Assembly (NCBI GenBank): GCA_903813345.2
Contig: CAIIXF020000007.1
Location: 38,982,671 to 39,046,670 of the forward strand
Length of the DNA stretch: 64,000 bases
Source of the DNA: Owenia fusiformis
Lineage: Eukaryota > Annelida > Polychaeta > Sabellida > Oweniidae
Direction: 5' to 3'
Of this stretch, positions 10,001 to 20,395 are shown piece after piece. A program made the translations under genes and the position numbers. Position 1 is the first letter of the stretch. Each line of letters starts with the position of its first letter. A model generated the notes under the pieces. The model was not told the DNA's origin and ran no database searches. It saw only the letters and a program-made list of their open reading frames with translations.

Positions 10001-12747
10001 TATATATTCTAAAAATCCCCAGAGTGCATACTTCATTCAAGGAGGACTTAAGATTTTATATTATTTTTCTATTTCCATGTTTACCATTTTTATTATTTGG
10101 GAGAATTTAGACACTCTTCCATCATTTTTGCACTTTAAATCCTTTCTTACTTAACCAAATTATAACACATCGCGGATCTTTTGGGGATATTATATTATAT
10201 ATTATTGAGATCATAAGGAATAGATTGGTAGATCTAATGTACACGTTGCTTGTAATTTTGTCACCATCTATAGATCTGATTCTAACTTTAAATCCCTTTA
10301 AATAATTACCGACATAATCATGACCAATAAGATGATATCCTGATAGTTTATTATCTTTTAAATGAAGTGTTATATTATGGAATAGTCCCTCATTTTGGTT
10401 CCTGCAAAAAATAACTGCATATCATTATACTTTAGCCTGATGAACTCAACCACCTACCCCGATCAGAAGTTAGACTTTGACGTAGTGTACGACCCCAAGG
10501 ACATAAATAACAATGGGATTGACCTGGAGGAAGCTATTCGTCACAATGTCACTGAATGCTTGAAAAATCTCGATATCAATGGTGTGGATGTAAAGAATGA
10601 AAGTGTTGACTCTATAGGAAATGGGGTTGATAAAAGTATGTATGCTTCGAAGGAAAGATGGGGTCGTAATGCACATTCTAGCACATTAGGAGTATTTTTG
10701 AGCGTGAATTCATATTATCCTATATAATGTCTTATTAGTTTAGACTATACTATAGCTGTTATTTCACATCATAACCGCCGGTTGTTGATTATGAATTTAT
10801 AGACCAAATAGTATACCGAACGAGTACTTATATTTATAGATGACCTATGCGACAACAACCCAACCTATTGTCAAGACGAGCCATTCTATGTTTGTTTCAC
10901 AAACTCAACTAACGTATTGTGCATGTTCAAATGTTCTCCAACATTGGTACCTTGTGATAACACTCATATATGTGACATCAACATCGAGGGTGCTGAACCT
11001 CAAGGGGAATGTGTGTAAGTAATGCAGCACATACTTTACATTTATATGTACACTCCTCTTCCATGTTCAATTTATATACACATTCCCCCTCTATGTTCAA
11101 ATGTTCTCCAACATTGGTACCTTGTGATAACACTCATGTATGTGACACAACGTTGAGGGTTCTGGGCCTTTAAGCGGATGTGTGTAAGCATTTCAGCACA
11201 TACTTTTTTTATATGCACTCCCCTTCATAAGTTTGGATCAAACGTTTTCCTCGTCCAGTATTTAATTTTGTTCCTTATTTATAATAAATCGGTAATTTAT
11301 GCATATGATATTTCTCTTAAATCTTAAAACACACAAAAATCCTTTAATAAGTGATCTTATTGGGAGTTCCGGTGGCCAAAAAACTATATCAAAGGGCCTA
11401 CTCTTCATCCAACTTAGAGAAAAATAGCACATAACATAATATAGGCTAAACTAAATATAATGTCGTTTTTATTGCAGATGTGATGAACCAACTAACATCA
11501 ATCTAGTAATCTTCAATAACTGGTGTGTACACAGGATAACTTTCTTCGCAGTAGTCATCACCATCATTGCTGTCTTTGTGGCCCTCATTGTTGTTCTCTG
11601 CGTCTGCCTCATTTGTAGACGCAGGCGCAAGAAACAGCATGTAGACGAGAGCATCAATACAGAGTAAGTCTAGAAGTCATTTCATACGAGATGGATACGA
11701 TATTTTGACAATGTATAATCACAAGAGGTTTCTACTATTATTTGCTTACAATTTACACATAATAGTTTTGTTTTGCATATATTAGATATAAAATAATGGA
11801 TATTACAAGTGTATTCTCATTTCGTATTTAGTCTCAGAGTATGGCACCTTTTTATTTGACTAAATTGTTTAAACAACACTCACTATTTAAACAATAGAAC
11901 AAAGCACACTACACAACAGGAACTAATCTAATCTGACTTTTTATACTCTCTCGTGTTTATAGTCCTATGTACCCAGTGCAAGTTCAAAATGAGATGTATG
12001 GTCATGGTGATTTCGAACAGAAACGGTCTTCATTGTATCCTCCCGTATACACAGTTGCACCGATAGTTGCCCTCAATACACTGGGATCTCCAGACGATCA
12101 CGTCGACGGGAGAGGTAGATTTGATGGTGGATCAAGCTCTCGTAATGTAAGTAAATAGCTCGCTTTAAAAGATGTCATCACTGCGAGCTATGCTCGCAAT
12201 TTCTAAACCTACAAAATTATACTAAATTTTGCGAAATGTGTTTTACACGATTCATGTATGACAGTACATTTTTCAAGTGTTATTCATCTAACGTATGAGC
12301 ATTTCGATATTTTATAGAGATACTTTCCCGAATCTGAGAGCAGAGGACATCATATAGACAACGGAAGGTTTTCAGAATCTATTAGACAATATAGTCACTA
12401 TGACAACCATGACTTCTCACAAAACGCCGATTATGCAGACACGCTAAAAAATGTAAGACTATAGAAACATATATTGAAACGATAAGTAAATGAAATGGCA
12501 TGTATCATTGATACTTACCACACATGTTTCTAAAAATAATATTGCTAGTTTAGATCATTGAAAACTATATTAACTAATTAACGTTGTTACAAATATATAA
12601 ACCTATAAAATACATTGAAAGAAGAAAGCGTCAAGTGGATCACTGAAATGTGTTTTAAACGTCGTATTCATTTATTTTTAGTTTCACATTGAACGACCCC
12701 ACATCTACAAGAGTACAACATATCCGACTCACGTACTTGAATTATAA
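1023..12747 (+). CDS. Gene A: trefoil-mucin-like single-pass membrane protein (spliced, 5' end uncertain)
   Basis: Proposed coding exons: 1023-1061, 1376-1540, 2415-2441, 3845-4129, 5875-7623, 8387-9265, 9492-9577, 9760-9815, 10436-10635, 10840-11014, 11478-11663, 11963-12146, 12318-12452, 12682-12747. Joined, they keep one open frame of about 1,410 residues ending in TAA. Order along the protein: end of a leader, trefoil 1 (about residues 14-68), a Ser-rich linker with the furin-type site RVKR, trefoil 2 (to about 172), 13-residue N-glycosylation repeats, trefoil 3 (ending near 755), TTDPTT mucin repeats (756-1048), an SEA-like region (1049-1162), a Cys-rich region (1163-1221), a transmembrane helix, and a tail of about 130 residues. 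It is inferred to sit in the plasma membrane with a long glycosylated ectodomain, like epithelial mucins. All joints agree in phase. The first exon with the start codon was not found with confidence. Function is inferred only from architecture. Confidence 0.8.
1376..1540 (+). CDS. Gene A exon: trefoil domain 1
   Basis: A class 1-1 exon encoding a P-type trefoil domain. The six cysteines fall in the family order: LCD, VDC, EAC, the adjacent pair GCC, and KWC. Trefoil domains are compact three-loop modules stabilised by three disulfides, common in mucosal secreted and surface proteins. The acceptor is cgttttag and the donor G|GTACAC. Here the residue before the last WC is Lys instead of the usual Pro. 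Confidence 0.85.
2415..2441 (+). CDS. Gene A exon: short Thr-rich linker
   Basis: A 27-nt class 1-1 exon (acceptor tttttaccag, donor GTAGGT) encoding ERATTLQTT. Genes B and C each have a 27-nt class 1-1 exon after their trefoil exon, so length and position match. It could be skipped without changing the frame. Confidence 0.5.
3160..3740. repeat. Four imperfect direct repeats of about 120-145 bp
   Basis: Lies in the gene A intron. A GC-rich GGGCGGGCGGC stretch (3169-3190) is followed by four divergent copies, each starting like ACGATTC.AGGAAAACCA and ending GCGGCCATCTTGC, at about 3209, 3355, 3480 and 3602. Old tandem duplication; no coding potential seen. Confidence 0.6.
3845..4129 (+). CDS. 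Gene A exon: Ser-rich linker, furin-type site and trefoil domain 2
   Basis: A class 1-1 exon. The first third encodes a Ser/His-rich stretch with imperfect repeats of HSSSV type. It is followed by NRVKRS (codons 3943-3957), a match to the R-x-K-R cleavage consensus of furin-like convertases. Then comes a trefoil domain: SICIF, LDCG, TECW, the pair FCCF and VPWCF supply the six cysteines. The exon ends with a sequon (NAT) before the donor GTAACG. Confidence 0.85.
4307..5757. mobile_element. Non-autonomous DNA element with terminal inverted repeats
   Basis: Sits in the gene A intron. The left end TCGGGTGGGCATAAAAA and the right end TTTTTATGCCCACCCGA are inverted copies flanked by TA, so a Tc1/mariner-like TA target duplication is possible. 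No transposase was recognised. Short ORFs inside (such as 4520-4846, Cys/Lys-rich) resemble nothing known to me. A second foldback lies within it at 5087-5575. Confidence 0.65.
5087..5575. repeat. Nested foldback with GC-rich arms
   Basis: The ends ACACCCCAGTCACATTTG and the inverted AAATGTGACTGGGGTGT enclose GC-rich stretches (GCGGCCGC, CTACGCTCGCC and similar) unlike the surrounding A+T-rich intron. It appears to be an independent palindromic insertion inside the larger element. Confidence 0.55.
5875..7623 (+). CDS. Gene A exon: N-glycosylation-dense 13-residue repeats plus trefoil domain 3
   Basis: A 1,749-nt class 1-1 exon. After about 75 non-repetitive residues come roughly 30 units of 13 residues, for example PNVTIPFDNTTLP and LNVTLPFDNATVS. 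Many are grouped in threes to give a 39-residue (117-bp) higher-order unit. Nearly every unit carries two N-x-T sequons, so the region could be heavily N-glycosylated as well as O-glycosylated on Thr. A Thr-rich spacer then leads into trefoil 3 (SICVI, INCAG, FDCW, YCCF, VPWCF). The donor is CCAG|GTACGA. The 39-bp period keeps other frames and the opposite strand open; those are not genes. Confidence 0.88.
8387..9265 (+). CDS. Gene A exon: TTDPTTVAQ mucin-type tandem repeats
   Basis: A class 1-1 exon (acceptor aactgtag, donor CCCG|GTGAGT). It encodes about 26-28 copies of a 9-residue unit (27 bp), TTDPTTVAQ, with variants TTDQSTVAQ, TTDLTTATQ and TTDPTTAKQ, then a less regular Thr/Ser stretch. 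This is a classic O-glycosylated PTS domain. It lacks the N-x-T sequons that dominate the preceding exon. Copy number is probably polymorphic. Confidence 0.85.
9492..9577 (+). CDS. Gene A exon: start of SEA-like juxtamembrane region
   Basis: Acceptor ttttattttag, donor AAG|GTAAGA, phase 1 in and phase 0 out. Encodes MNFSLEFKSNRTDETLKEEL and flanking residues: a beta-strand-like segment followed by a helix-like segment. Together with the next two exons it forms a region of about 110 residues. Confidence 0.7.
9760..9815 (+). CDS. Gene A exon: middle of SEA-like region
   Basis: A 56-nt exon (acceptor atatttcag, donor AAAAG|GTATTT), phase 0 in and phase 2 out, encoding IAHCFNESGVPVKRIDIK. The phase fits both neighbours exactly. 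One sequon (NES). Confidence 0.65.
10436..10635 (+). CDS. Gene A exon: end of SEA-like region
   Basis: Acceptor atactttag, donor AAAA|GTATGT, phase 2 in and phase 1 out. Encodes a strand (DFDVVYDP), an acidic loop (DINNNG), a helix (EEAIRHNVTECLKNL) and a final strand-like stretch. The alternation and the position between mucin repeats and membrane resemble SEA modules of membrane mucins. The usual GSVVV self-cleavage motif is not seen, so the family assignment is tentative. Confidence 0.68.
10840..11014 (+). CDS. Gene A exon: Cys-rich (possibly EGF-like) juxtamembrane domain
   Basis: Acceptor tatttatag, donor TGTGT|GTAAGT, phase 1 in and phase 2 out. About 58 residues with eight cysteines, including DLCDNN, TYCQD, YVCF, LCMFKC, VPCD, HICD and ECV. 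Spacing is not a clean EGF match, so it is called Cys-rich. Genes B and C lack this exon and the SEA-like exons. Confidence 0.72.
11094..11190 (+). pseudogene. Decayed partial copy of the gene A Cys-rich exon
   Basis: A stretch starting ATGTTCAAATGTTCTCCAAC repeats the 3' half of exon 10840-11014 and its donor (GTGTGTAAGC), about 180 bp downstream. It has substitutions, a small deletion and an in-frame TAA, so it can no longer code in the parent frame. It shows a local duplication of exon end plus splice site, the same kind of event amplified massively in gene B. Confidence 0.65.
11478..11663 (+). CDS. Gene A exon: juxtamembrane motif and transmembrane helix
   Basis: Acceptor attgcag, donor GA|GTAAGT, phase 2 at both ends. 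Encodes VIFNNWCVHRITFFAV, then a hydrophobic helix (VVITIIAVFVALIVVLCVC) and the basic stop-transfer RRRRKK. The IFNNWC.HR.TFFAV motif is shared almost exactly with genes B and C and is the best-conserved part of the family. Cysteines at the inner leaflet (LCVCLIC) are candidate palmitoylation sites. Confidence 0.88.
11963..12146 (+). CDS. Gene A exon: cytoplasmic tail, part 1
   Basis: Acceptor gtttatag, donor AAT|GTAAGT, phase 2 in and phase 0 out. Encodes about 62 tail residues with MYPVQVQNEMYGHGD and SSLYPPVYTVAP. The latter contains PPVY, a match to the PPxY ligand of WW domains. Confidence 0.75.
12318..12452 (+). CDS. Gene A exon: cytoplasmic tail, part 2
   Basis: Acceptor attttatag, donor AAT|GTAAGA, exactly 45 codons in phase 0. 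Rich in Ser, His, Tyr and Asp (SIRQYSHYDNHDF). It sits where genes B and C have their GMYDNDIYDSSP exon, and YDN is found here too. Confidence 0.75.
12682..12747 (+). CDS. Gene A last coding exon: conserved C-terminus
   Basis: Acceptor tatttttag, phase 0, 21 codons then TAA. Encodes FHIERPHIYKSTTYPTHVLEL. The pattern .I.RP.I.K..TYP.HVL recurs in the last exon of gene B, which supports both exon calls. Confidence 0.8.
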   Translation, partial: FHIERPHIYKSTTYPTHVLEL

Positions 12748-14457
12748 TGCCCTTGTATGACTTACTATTAACAAATGTGGACTATAATGTGGGAATAAGA
12801 TTCCAAGGAGAGTGTTCGACGAATTTCCGGCTTGGGCACTTACTGGAACAGAATAATATATGCAAATATACTTGCTCATAACACGGAAGTCCATACTTAT
12901 ACTGTAGTAAAACTGGGCATATGCTTGATTAAGATGTATTATAGTTGCGGATATATTTGAGTATTATCTTGATCATTACCCCCGCACACAGGAGACGAAG
13001 CGTGTTCGAAGTTGCTAGGCTTGATGCCAGACTATGTACAAAGTTGCTACGCTTGATGAAAAACTATGTACGAAGTTGCCATTTTGATATTTTTATTTAT
13101 TTGATGTACAGCAACATATAATTATTTAAAATCGGAGAGGTTTGGTTTTATAAAAACGTATAACTATTTACATTCGATTTTACCTGTTTATCCACTTTGA
13201 TTTGAATTTTTGCAATACGATTTTGGTGACATTAAAAACTGATTGATTACTAATTAGCCGTTTTTCAGCTGCGTTTTTGTTCAACTAATCGTCTTGCACA
13301 TATGATAAATTGATAACGTCAATACTAATATTACAATGTATAATGTATATAATGTATGTATAAACAGATATTATACAGATGATATGTATTTTTTCAAAAA
13401 TTTTATGTTTAATTGTATAACGGGGTTCGGGGTTTATTGTTACACTCCCCTTCATACGTTTGGCAACAGGAAGTTTTAATTGTGAATTGCATGTTAAAGT
13501 GTGTTAATGTTTGAATCTATATTTCGTGCCTATATTGCAAAGAAATTTCAGGTTTAACGATTTGAAATTTCAAAAGGTGATTTCCCGTTGCTAAACTTGT
13601 CAAGGGGTTGCATCTCACTTCAAATTATAACAGCCATTTGATCAAATATATTCATGTATGTGACCTGATATTAATGTAGTTCAGACATAATCATTAAAAT
13701 GATAATGGATATTTGATCACAAATCCTCATGTATGGGGATGTACCAAACTTCAAATGATAATAGCCATTTGATAACATATTCTCATTGATGGGTTGGGGA
13801 TGTACAACACTTCAAATGATAAATGTATCAACAACACATCAAATGGAAGCAGCCATTTTGTCACAAATCCTCATGTATGTGACATTACATAATCATTCAA
13901 ATAATAACAATCATTTGATTACTAATCCTCATGTATGTGACCAGGTAGCTTAAACATAATCATTTAAATGATAATCATTTGATCACAAATCCACATGTAC
14001 GTACGCTGAGTGCAGAGTCTAGTTATAAACTACTGAAGACGAAACTCATCTACCGATACGGAACACCTCTAGAAGTGGAACCATAATGGATTTGTTTCGG
14101 TATCTAATTTGAAGAGTGCAATACTAGTGATGTTGTTTGATGCTAATTCGATATCAATGGAGGGCGTGCAATCTTATGGATATGAGAGTATTTTAACCCA
14201 AGGTTGTATCTACTATATTTAGAAATAATTATAAATCAATTAACCAATAAACAATTATTTTCTGCTGATACGAAGAAATCACCATGATTAAGAGAGGTAT
14301 AATAGATATTATAACCCGAGTCAATATAAACAAACAAATACAAAGTTCTTGGCATTAAGGCAGTTATACACTAACAAAATATGACCCCATACTACAGCGA
14401 TTAGAGCAATAATGCGTTGACTAGTTTTCAGCATTAGGGTATATACACTTTGTGATA
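12748..14457. other. Intergenic DNA after gene A: short direct repeats, no gene
   Basis: Contains three copies of a stretch like GAAGTTGCTA.GCTTGATG (12995-13080). It also holds one end of a Tc1/mariner-like MITE (ACTCCCCTTCATACGTTTGG, about 13444), and about seven imperfect copies of a motif like AAATGATAATAGCCATTTGA with CCTCATGTATGTGAC (13615-14000). The 3' UTR of gene A presumably begins here; no clear AATAAA was found close to the stop. Confidence 0.5.
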
Positions 14458-15240
14458 CATAGAGGATATCCTATGGTTTTTGAGGGATACCATTTTTATC
14501 CATGAGCGGATATCGCTCATCTCCACGAGTGAGCGCAGCGAATGAGTGGAGATCGGCGATATCCCAGAGTGGATAAAAATGATAGCCGAGAAAATTATAG
14601 GATATCATATTTATCCGATGGTCGTTTGTATGGACTTCAAATAATTTGACCTAAAGTTGTTGTTTTCTAATTCTATTCTATTTTTTCATTTTATTTTCTG
14701 TGACCTTATTTTTATAAAATGATTGCCTGAAAAAATGTAACTCATATTTACTGAGCATATAACCTTGGAACTTTTCAAATTTTTCCAAATATTTTTTCAA
14801 TTTTTCCAATTTTTTTTATTCCTTTAATTTTATTTACATTTTTTTTTCAGATTAATTTTCAATTCTTTTTCAAAATTATTTTCCAATTTTTTTCAAGATT
14901 TTTTTTATCAATTTTTTTTCAAAATTTCAAATTTTTCAAATTTGTTTTTTCAAAAAATGTTTTGAAATAGTATCCGTCGGATACGATTGGATATCACGTC
15001 ATCAGGATCGGATACGATTTTAGTGGTGTATACGAAAATTATCTTGTGTTGGTATCCCCATATATATTTAGTATCCATCGGATAAATAGAGGATATCCTA
15101 TGATTTATGAGTGATATGATTTTTATCCACGAATGGATATGATATCTACACGAGTGAGCGTAGCGAAAGAGTGCAGATATCAATATCAATGAGTGGATTA
15201 AAATCATATCACGAGTAAATCATAGGATGTTCTTTTTATT
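14458..15240. mobile_element. Composite palindromic foldback element
   Basis: Two related palindromes begin ATAGAGGATATCCTATG (14456 and 15087) and contain the inner motif CGAGTGAGCG.AGCGAA.GAGTG. They are joined by TTTATCCGATGG (near 14620) and its inverse CCATCGGATAAA (near 15075), so the whole unit folds back on itself. A T/A-rich low-complexity tract (TTTTTCCAA type, 14760-14960) lies between. A third member of the family is near 31435-31535. Confidence 0.6.
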
Positions 15241-15589
15241 CCATAGTTAAAGTCATCATCAGAATTGTCGGAAATTAAGTCATTTAATTCGAATTTTCCA
15301 AACGATCCGGCGATGTTGACACTTAGCCTCGTTTTGAGTCTGAAGTAGCAAAAATCCATTAACCATCGCATACGACGTCGTATGTCATGGCTAAAAAACC
15401 GTATGCTATGGTTAAGTGAAAATTTGTCAAAAATATCATATTTTACCACTGATTACAAAAATACCGTTTTTATTTTCACATGTTATCCAATGAATTATTA
15501 ATATCATGCTAACTATGGAATAAATTGTGATATATAATACTTTGTGTATATACATTGCGAAATTACTTTTTAATCAATAACAGATTTCT

Positions 15590-16010
15590 CAGATTTGAAT
15601 TTCTGAGAACTTGAAGATGATTTTGAAATTTGAAGCAAGTTGAAAAAAGACCATTTTGACCTGATAAGGTGATTGAAGGTGAAATCTTTTTTTTGACTTA
15701 GAGAATCTCTTTGAAAGTTAAATCAATTGGTCAATTTAAAACAAGTTGAAAAAATACCTTTTTGACCTTTTCTGACCTAGTGAAGGTCATTGAAGGTCTT
15801 ATTTCAAATCTAAATTCAGATATAAACTACTGATAACTTTAATTGTAGATGAATATGAAAAAATTGGTCAATTTTAAAATGGTCAATTTAAAAGGTCATT
15901 GAAGGTCAAATCTTAAATATAAAGTCAGATTTGAACTTCTGAAAACTAGTAGATGATTTTGAAAAAAATTGAAGTCAGTCTAAAAAGTATTAGTTTATAT
16001 TTATTAAGTC
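15590..16010. repeat. Diverged direct repeats, shared with 20400-20960
   Basis: Several degenerate copies of CAGATTTGAACTTCTGA, TGATTTTGAA and CATTGAAGGTCAAATC. The same motifs recur at 20400-20960, on the other side of the 17.3 and 19 kb arrays. No coding potential. Confidence 0.5.
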
Positions 16011-16399
16011 ATTGTAAGTTGTAAGTTGTAACAACCAACCGCCAACCACCGTCGAAAAACGAAGACCATAACAATATGTCACAACTTATGGTGGTGACAT
16101 AATAAAAACAAATGAAAACTGAAATTGTGTGTAAGAAATTGGGTATGAAGCTCAAAACCTAGAAAGTTGACACTTTTAAAGGATCATTTGACAATCCAGG
16201 AACACATTATTGAGTTATTAATTCTAAGTATGGTATAGGATAAAGGGAGAGAAAATGAAAATTCTATGTAGGCTATCCAGCTCGATGCCTGTACAAATAG
16301 AAATACAAATATGCGCTTATATTATGTTGTGTAAAAATTCAATTAAACACTTCGGATTCTTGATATTTTAAACATAACATCTCTCTTTAATCAATATAA

Positions 16400-17290
16400 A
16401 GGTGCTTAAAACTCAAAAGTAGATAAGATACCGATTAATTTTGCTATTACAAGTTCAATCTCAGCAAGTGACGTGTAATTTAATGTTCAGGAAGTCAGGG
16501 TGTAGATGTGACGAAAACTCATAATGGATTGAGTAATGTATTCGACATTCATTCCATCAGATTAGTTTAACATATATGAATCGTGTTAAATCCTAGTAAG
16601 TACATCTAATTAAATAATGTAATAAATAAATAGCATCTAGAAGTAAATGTTGTCTGTAAATACAAAATTCATGCAAACCTATGTTACACCATATTAATGG
16701 TATTTTCTCATACATCCATAACTGTATACTTGTGTTTTTCAATAGTTTTGGGTATTTTTGTTCAATTGATATGCATTCGTTATTCAAGGGTTTCATTTTA
16801 AACCATTGTAAAGAATCTACCTGTCTGGGTTGGGAGGTGTCACCATGGGCTTTCAAGAGAGAATTGAGTTGCTATACACTTGATTTCAACAATCCTTTAT
16901 GATGAACTATTGTGGGCATTCGATGGACAAACTTGCCTCTTTGGCAAAGAAAGACGCAAAGTACTTGAGAACCTGAATCTTTGAATGAAATGTTACATCA
17001 ATTGGTTACAAAAACATGTGAATCCAAATTCATGTTTTAACAACACGTCCGTAAAATCGGACAAAACGAGTAGATTGGGGAATAGTACTGTTAGAAAATT
17101 CAAAAATCCGCAAGACTTATTTTTCACCACAATACATCGTTTATTAAAAGACGCAAGGTATGATAACATTGATCTCGTATTTTATGTTTTTAAGTGATAC
17201 TTTTCTAAGGTAAGAGATGAACAGTACTTAAAAAGGCGCAATGTCACAAGCGTGCAAAAAAGTCAGTCTTGATGCTATAGATCAAACAAC
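16400..17290. repeat. Dispersed repeat copy 1 (others near 38.9-39.5 and 44.0 kb)
   Basis: Shares with 38870-39530 a series of diverged segments in the same order, for example CCTGTCTG.GTTGGGAGGT, GTGGGCATTCGATGGA and TTGGCAAAGAAAGACGCAA. Its 3' part (AAAAAGGCGCA...GTGCAAAA.AGTCA) recurs near 44070. In copies 1 and 2 a tandem array follows directly. Probably an old non-coding mobile element. Confidence 0.5.
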
Positions 17291-17890
17291 GGGGATCAAC
17301 ACAATATGTCATACATATTTATAGTCCATAGGCGTTCCAAAGGGACAACACAATATGTCATACATGTTTATAGTCCATAGGCGTTCCAAAGGGTCAACAC
17401 AATATGTCATACATGTTTATAGTCCATAGGCGTTCCAAAGGGTCAACACAGTGTGTCATACATATTTATAGTCCATAGGCGTTCCAAAGGGTCAACACAA
17501 TATGTCATTCAAATTTATAGTCCATAGGCGTTCCAAAGGGTCAACACAATATGTCATACATATTTATAGTCCATAGGCGTTCCAAAGGGACAACACAATA
17601 TGTCATACATATTTATAGTCCATAGGCGTTCCAAAGGGTCAACACAATATGTCATACATATTTATAGTCCATAGGCGTTCCAAAGGGACAACACAATATG
17701 TCATACATATTTATAGTCCATAGGCGTTCCAAAGGGTCAACACAATATGTCATACATATTTATAGTCCATAGGCGTTTCAAAGGGTCAACACAATATGTC
17801 ATACATATTTATAGTCCACATGCGTTCCAAAGGGACAACACAATATGTCATACATATTTATAGTCCATATGCGTTTCAAAGGGTCAACAT
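17291..17890. repeat. Minisatellite, 49-bp unit, about 12 copies
   Basis: Near-identical units containing CAACACAATATGTCATACAT and TATAGTCCATAGGCGTTCCA. The start of successive units steps by 49 bp (for example 17342 to 17391). Intergenic. Confidence 0.9.
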
Positions 17891-19035
17891 CCGTTTAAAA
17901 AGCCGTGGTCATAATCAATAAAAGAAAACAAATCACTATGATCATCAGGAGAAAACTATGACTGGAATTGATCCCTATTTCTCAACCATTAATGCCATAG
18001 CCGAGATCCACCTCAAAGTTAAGACATAGGACATGAAGAATGGTAACAAGAAACAGCTGACGAATGACATGCTTATTTTGTTTCACAATGTGATTTGTGA
18101 GCATATCTGTGTATTTGATAACTTATAAATTATTTTGTTTTTGTCCAAACATCGACCTTATCAATCAATGGTCAACATATCTACAGAGGGAACTAATAAA
18201 CTATTGATTGAAAAATCATTATTCTGAAATATTTTTCATTAAGATTGATATATAGGCGTCAATGAATGCACCAAGGTAATTTCTTTTGAACTTTTCGATT
18301 CTTCAATTGTTGAATTTAAGGTCTGATTCAACAAAAATCTCAATAAGTTATTTTAAAATCTTTATCAATCATTTGGCCATTTAAATGAATCAGTTATTGA
18401 TAAATAAAAAATTGAAATAAAAGTTGCTGCCTTTGAATTGAGAGCATTCAAATAAATTATCATTAACAAGATAATAATGTCAGTTCCTATATTCGCAACG
18501 GCATGATGACCCACTCGGACAAAGTACTTTGAAAGGACTGTTTATAAGTGGGTATTGCCTCTAACATAAGTTTGAAATTTTAACCCAAATGTGGACGAAG
18601 TATTTTTCATAGCACTAATGGAGATTGGGGAGGGGGAGGGGATGAGATGACCCACTGTCGTTTCACGAGTGAAAGAGGTACAGTAAAAACTAAGGTACCA
18701 TATTACTGGTAATTCAAAACTCTCGAGGAAAGTGAATTAAAATATCAAAAAGTAGATCAAATGAGGTAAAAAGTAGGTCAAAGTATCTTAGGGGAGGTGG
18801 AAACGTTTTTTCTGTGTATTTTTGGAAAGATCATTTTTTATTATTTGAATCAAAACGCGAGTCGTAGAGAACTGTGCGGCACAATACGATTATGAAAACA
18901 TTGTATCTCAGTCAATAAAAGACCGATTACCTTGAAATATTGCTTGTTTGAAAATGTATACTTTGCTTTGGTATGTTATGGTAGATGGTCTACATTTAAA
19001 TTAAAACAAATAGAACCAGCAATTTCACAAATGAA
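17891..19035. other. Intergenic DNA, nothing recognised
   Basis: A+T-rich sequence without a convincing ORF, tRNA or element end. A short purine-rich GGGGAGGGGGAGGGG tract lies near 18628. Confidence 0.4.
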
Positions 19036-20395
19036 AATCTAAGTTCCAGGTATATCCAGAATTATGGCAATGTCTATACTTTCTATACATTGTCTATACT
19101 TTCTATACTTTCGATCTCCTTTTTCATACTATCTGCCTTCGACGTTTCTATACTTTCTATACTTTCGAACTGCTTTTTATACCAACTGCCTCTGACAAAT
19201 CAGATGTCTATAGTTTCTATACTTTCGAAATGCCCTTTCATACTAACTGCCTTTGACAAAGCAGATGTCTATAGTTTCTATACTTTCTATACTTTCGATC
19301 TGCTTTTTCCTATAACTGTCTAAGACAAATCAGATGTCTATAGTTTCTATACTTTCTATCTATTATTTCCCAGAACTGTCTTCGACATATAAGATGTCTA
19401 TACGTTCTATACTTTCGATCTGCTTTTTCCCATAACTGTCTTCGACAAATCAGATGTCTACAGTTTCTATACTTTCTATACTTTCTATCTGCTTTTCACA
19501 AAACTGTCTTTGACAAATTAGATGTCTATACTTTCTTTACTTTCTATCTGCTATTTCCCAGAACTGTATTCGACATATCAGATGCACTCGATCTGCTTTT
19601 TTCCCAGAAACGTCTTAGACAAATCAAATGTCTATAGTTTCTATAATTTCTATACTTTCGATCTGCTTTTCCCCATAACTGTCTTCGACAAATCAGATGT
19701 CTATAGTTTCTATACTTTCGATCTGCTTTTCCCCATAACTGTCTTCGACAAATCAAATGTCTATAGTTTCTATACTTTCTATTCTTTCGAACTGCTTTTC
19801 CCCATAACTGTCTTCGACAAATCAGATGTCTATACTTTCTATACTTTCGATCTGCTTTTCCCCATAACTGTCTTCGACAAATCAAATGTCTATCGTTTCT
19901 ATACTTTCTATACTTTCGATCTGCTTTTCCCCATAACTGTCTTCGACAAATCAAATGTCTATAGTTTCTATACTTTCGAACTGCTTTTCCCCATAACTGT
20001 CTTCGACAAATCAGATATCTATAGTTTCTATACTTTCTATCTGCTTTATTGTTTTACAATACATTGAGGCAATTCACCAAAATCGAAAGTGGCCAAGAAA
20101 CTTATGACGTCACATATTGTTTTACAATGTATAGAAAGTATCGAAAGTATAGAAAGTATAGACATAGGGATTTCACCAAAATGTAAGGTATAGAAAGTAT
20201 TGAAAGTATCGAAAGTATAGACATAGGGAATTCACCAAAATCAAAAGTATAGACAGTATAGAAAGTATAGACATGTATAGACTTTAGAGAGTCCAATCGT
20301 CTAAGACTGAAAAAAGTATCATTTAAAAAAAGCAGTTCGAAAGTATAGAAAGTATAGAATATGCCATAATTTTGGATATACATGCTAAGTTCCAA
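19036..20395. repeat. Foldback minisatellite (60-70 bp units plus inverted units)
   Basis: The left part has about 15 units of 60-70 bp containing TTTCTATACTTTCGATCTGC and GTCTTCGACAAATCAGATGT. A 10-bp core TTTCTATACT is repeated a variable number of times. From about 20120 the motif appears inverted (AAGTATAGAAAGTATAGAC). The outer ends match as inverted repeats (TCCAGAATTATGGCA at 19054; GCCATAATTTTGGATA near 20362), so the array sits inside a palindrome. ORFs across it are by-products. Confidence 0.8.

Noticed and set aside
19522-20067. 181-codon frame encoding FYTFDLLFPITVFDKSDV repeats, and its minus-strand mirror
   Set aside because: By-product of a minisatellite; the unit length varies by a 10-bp core and the array turns over into inverted units.
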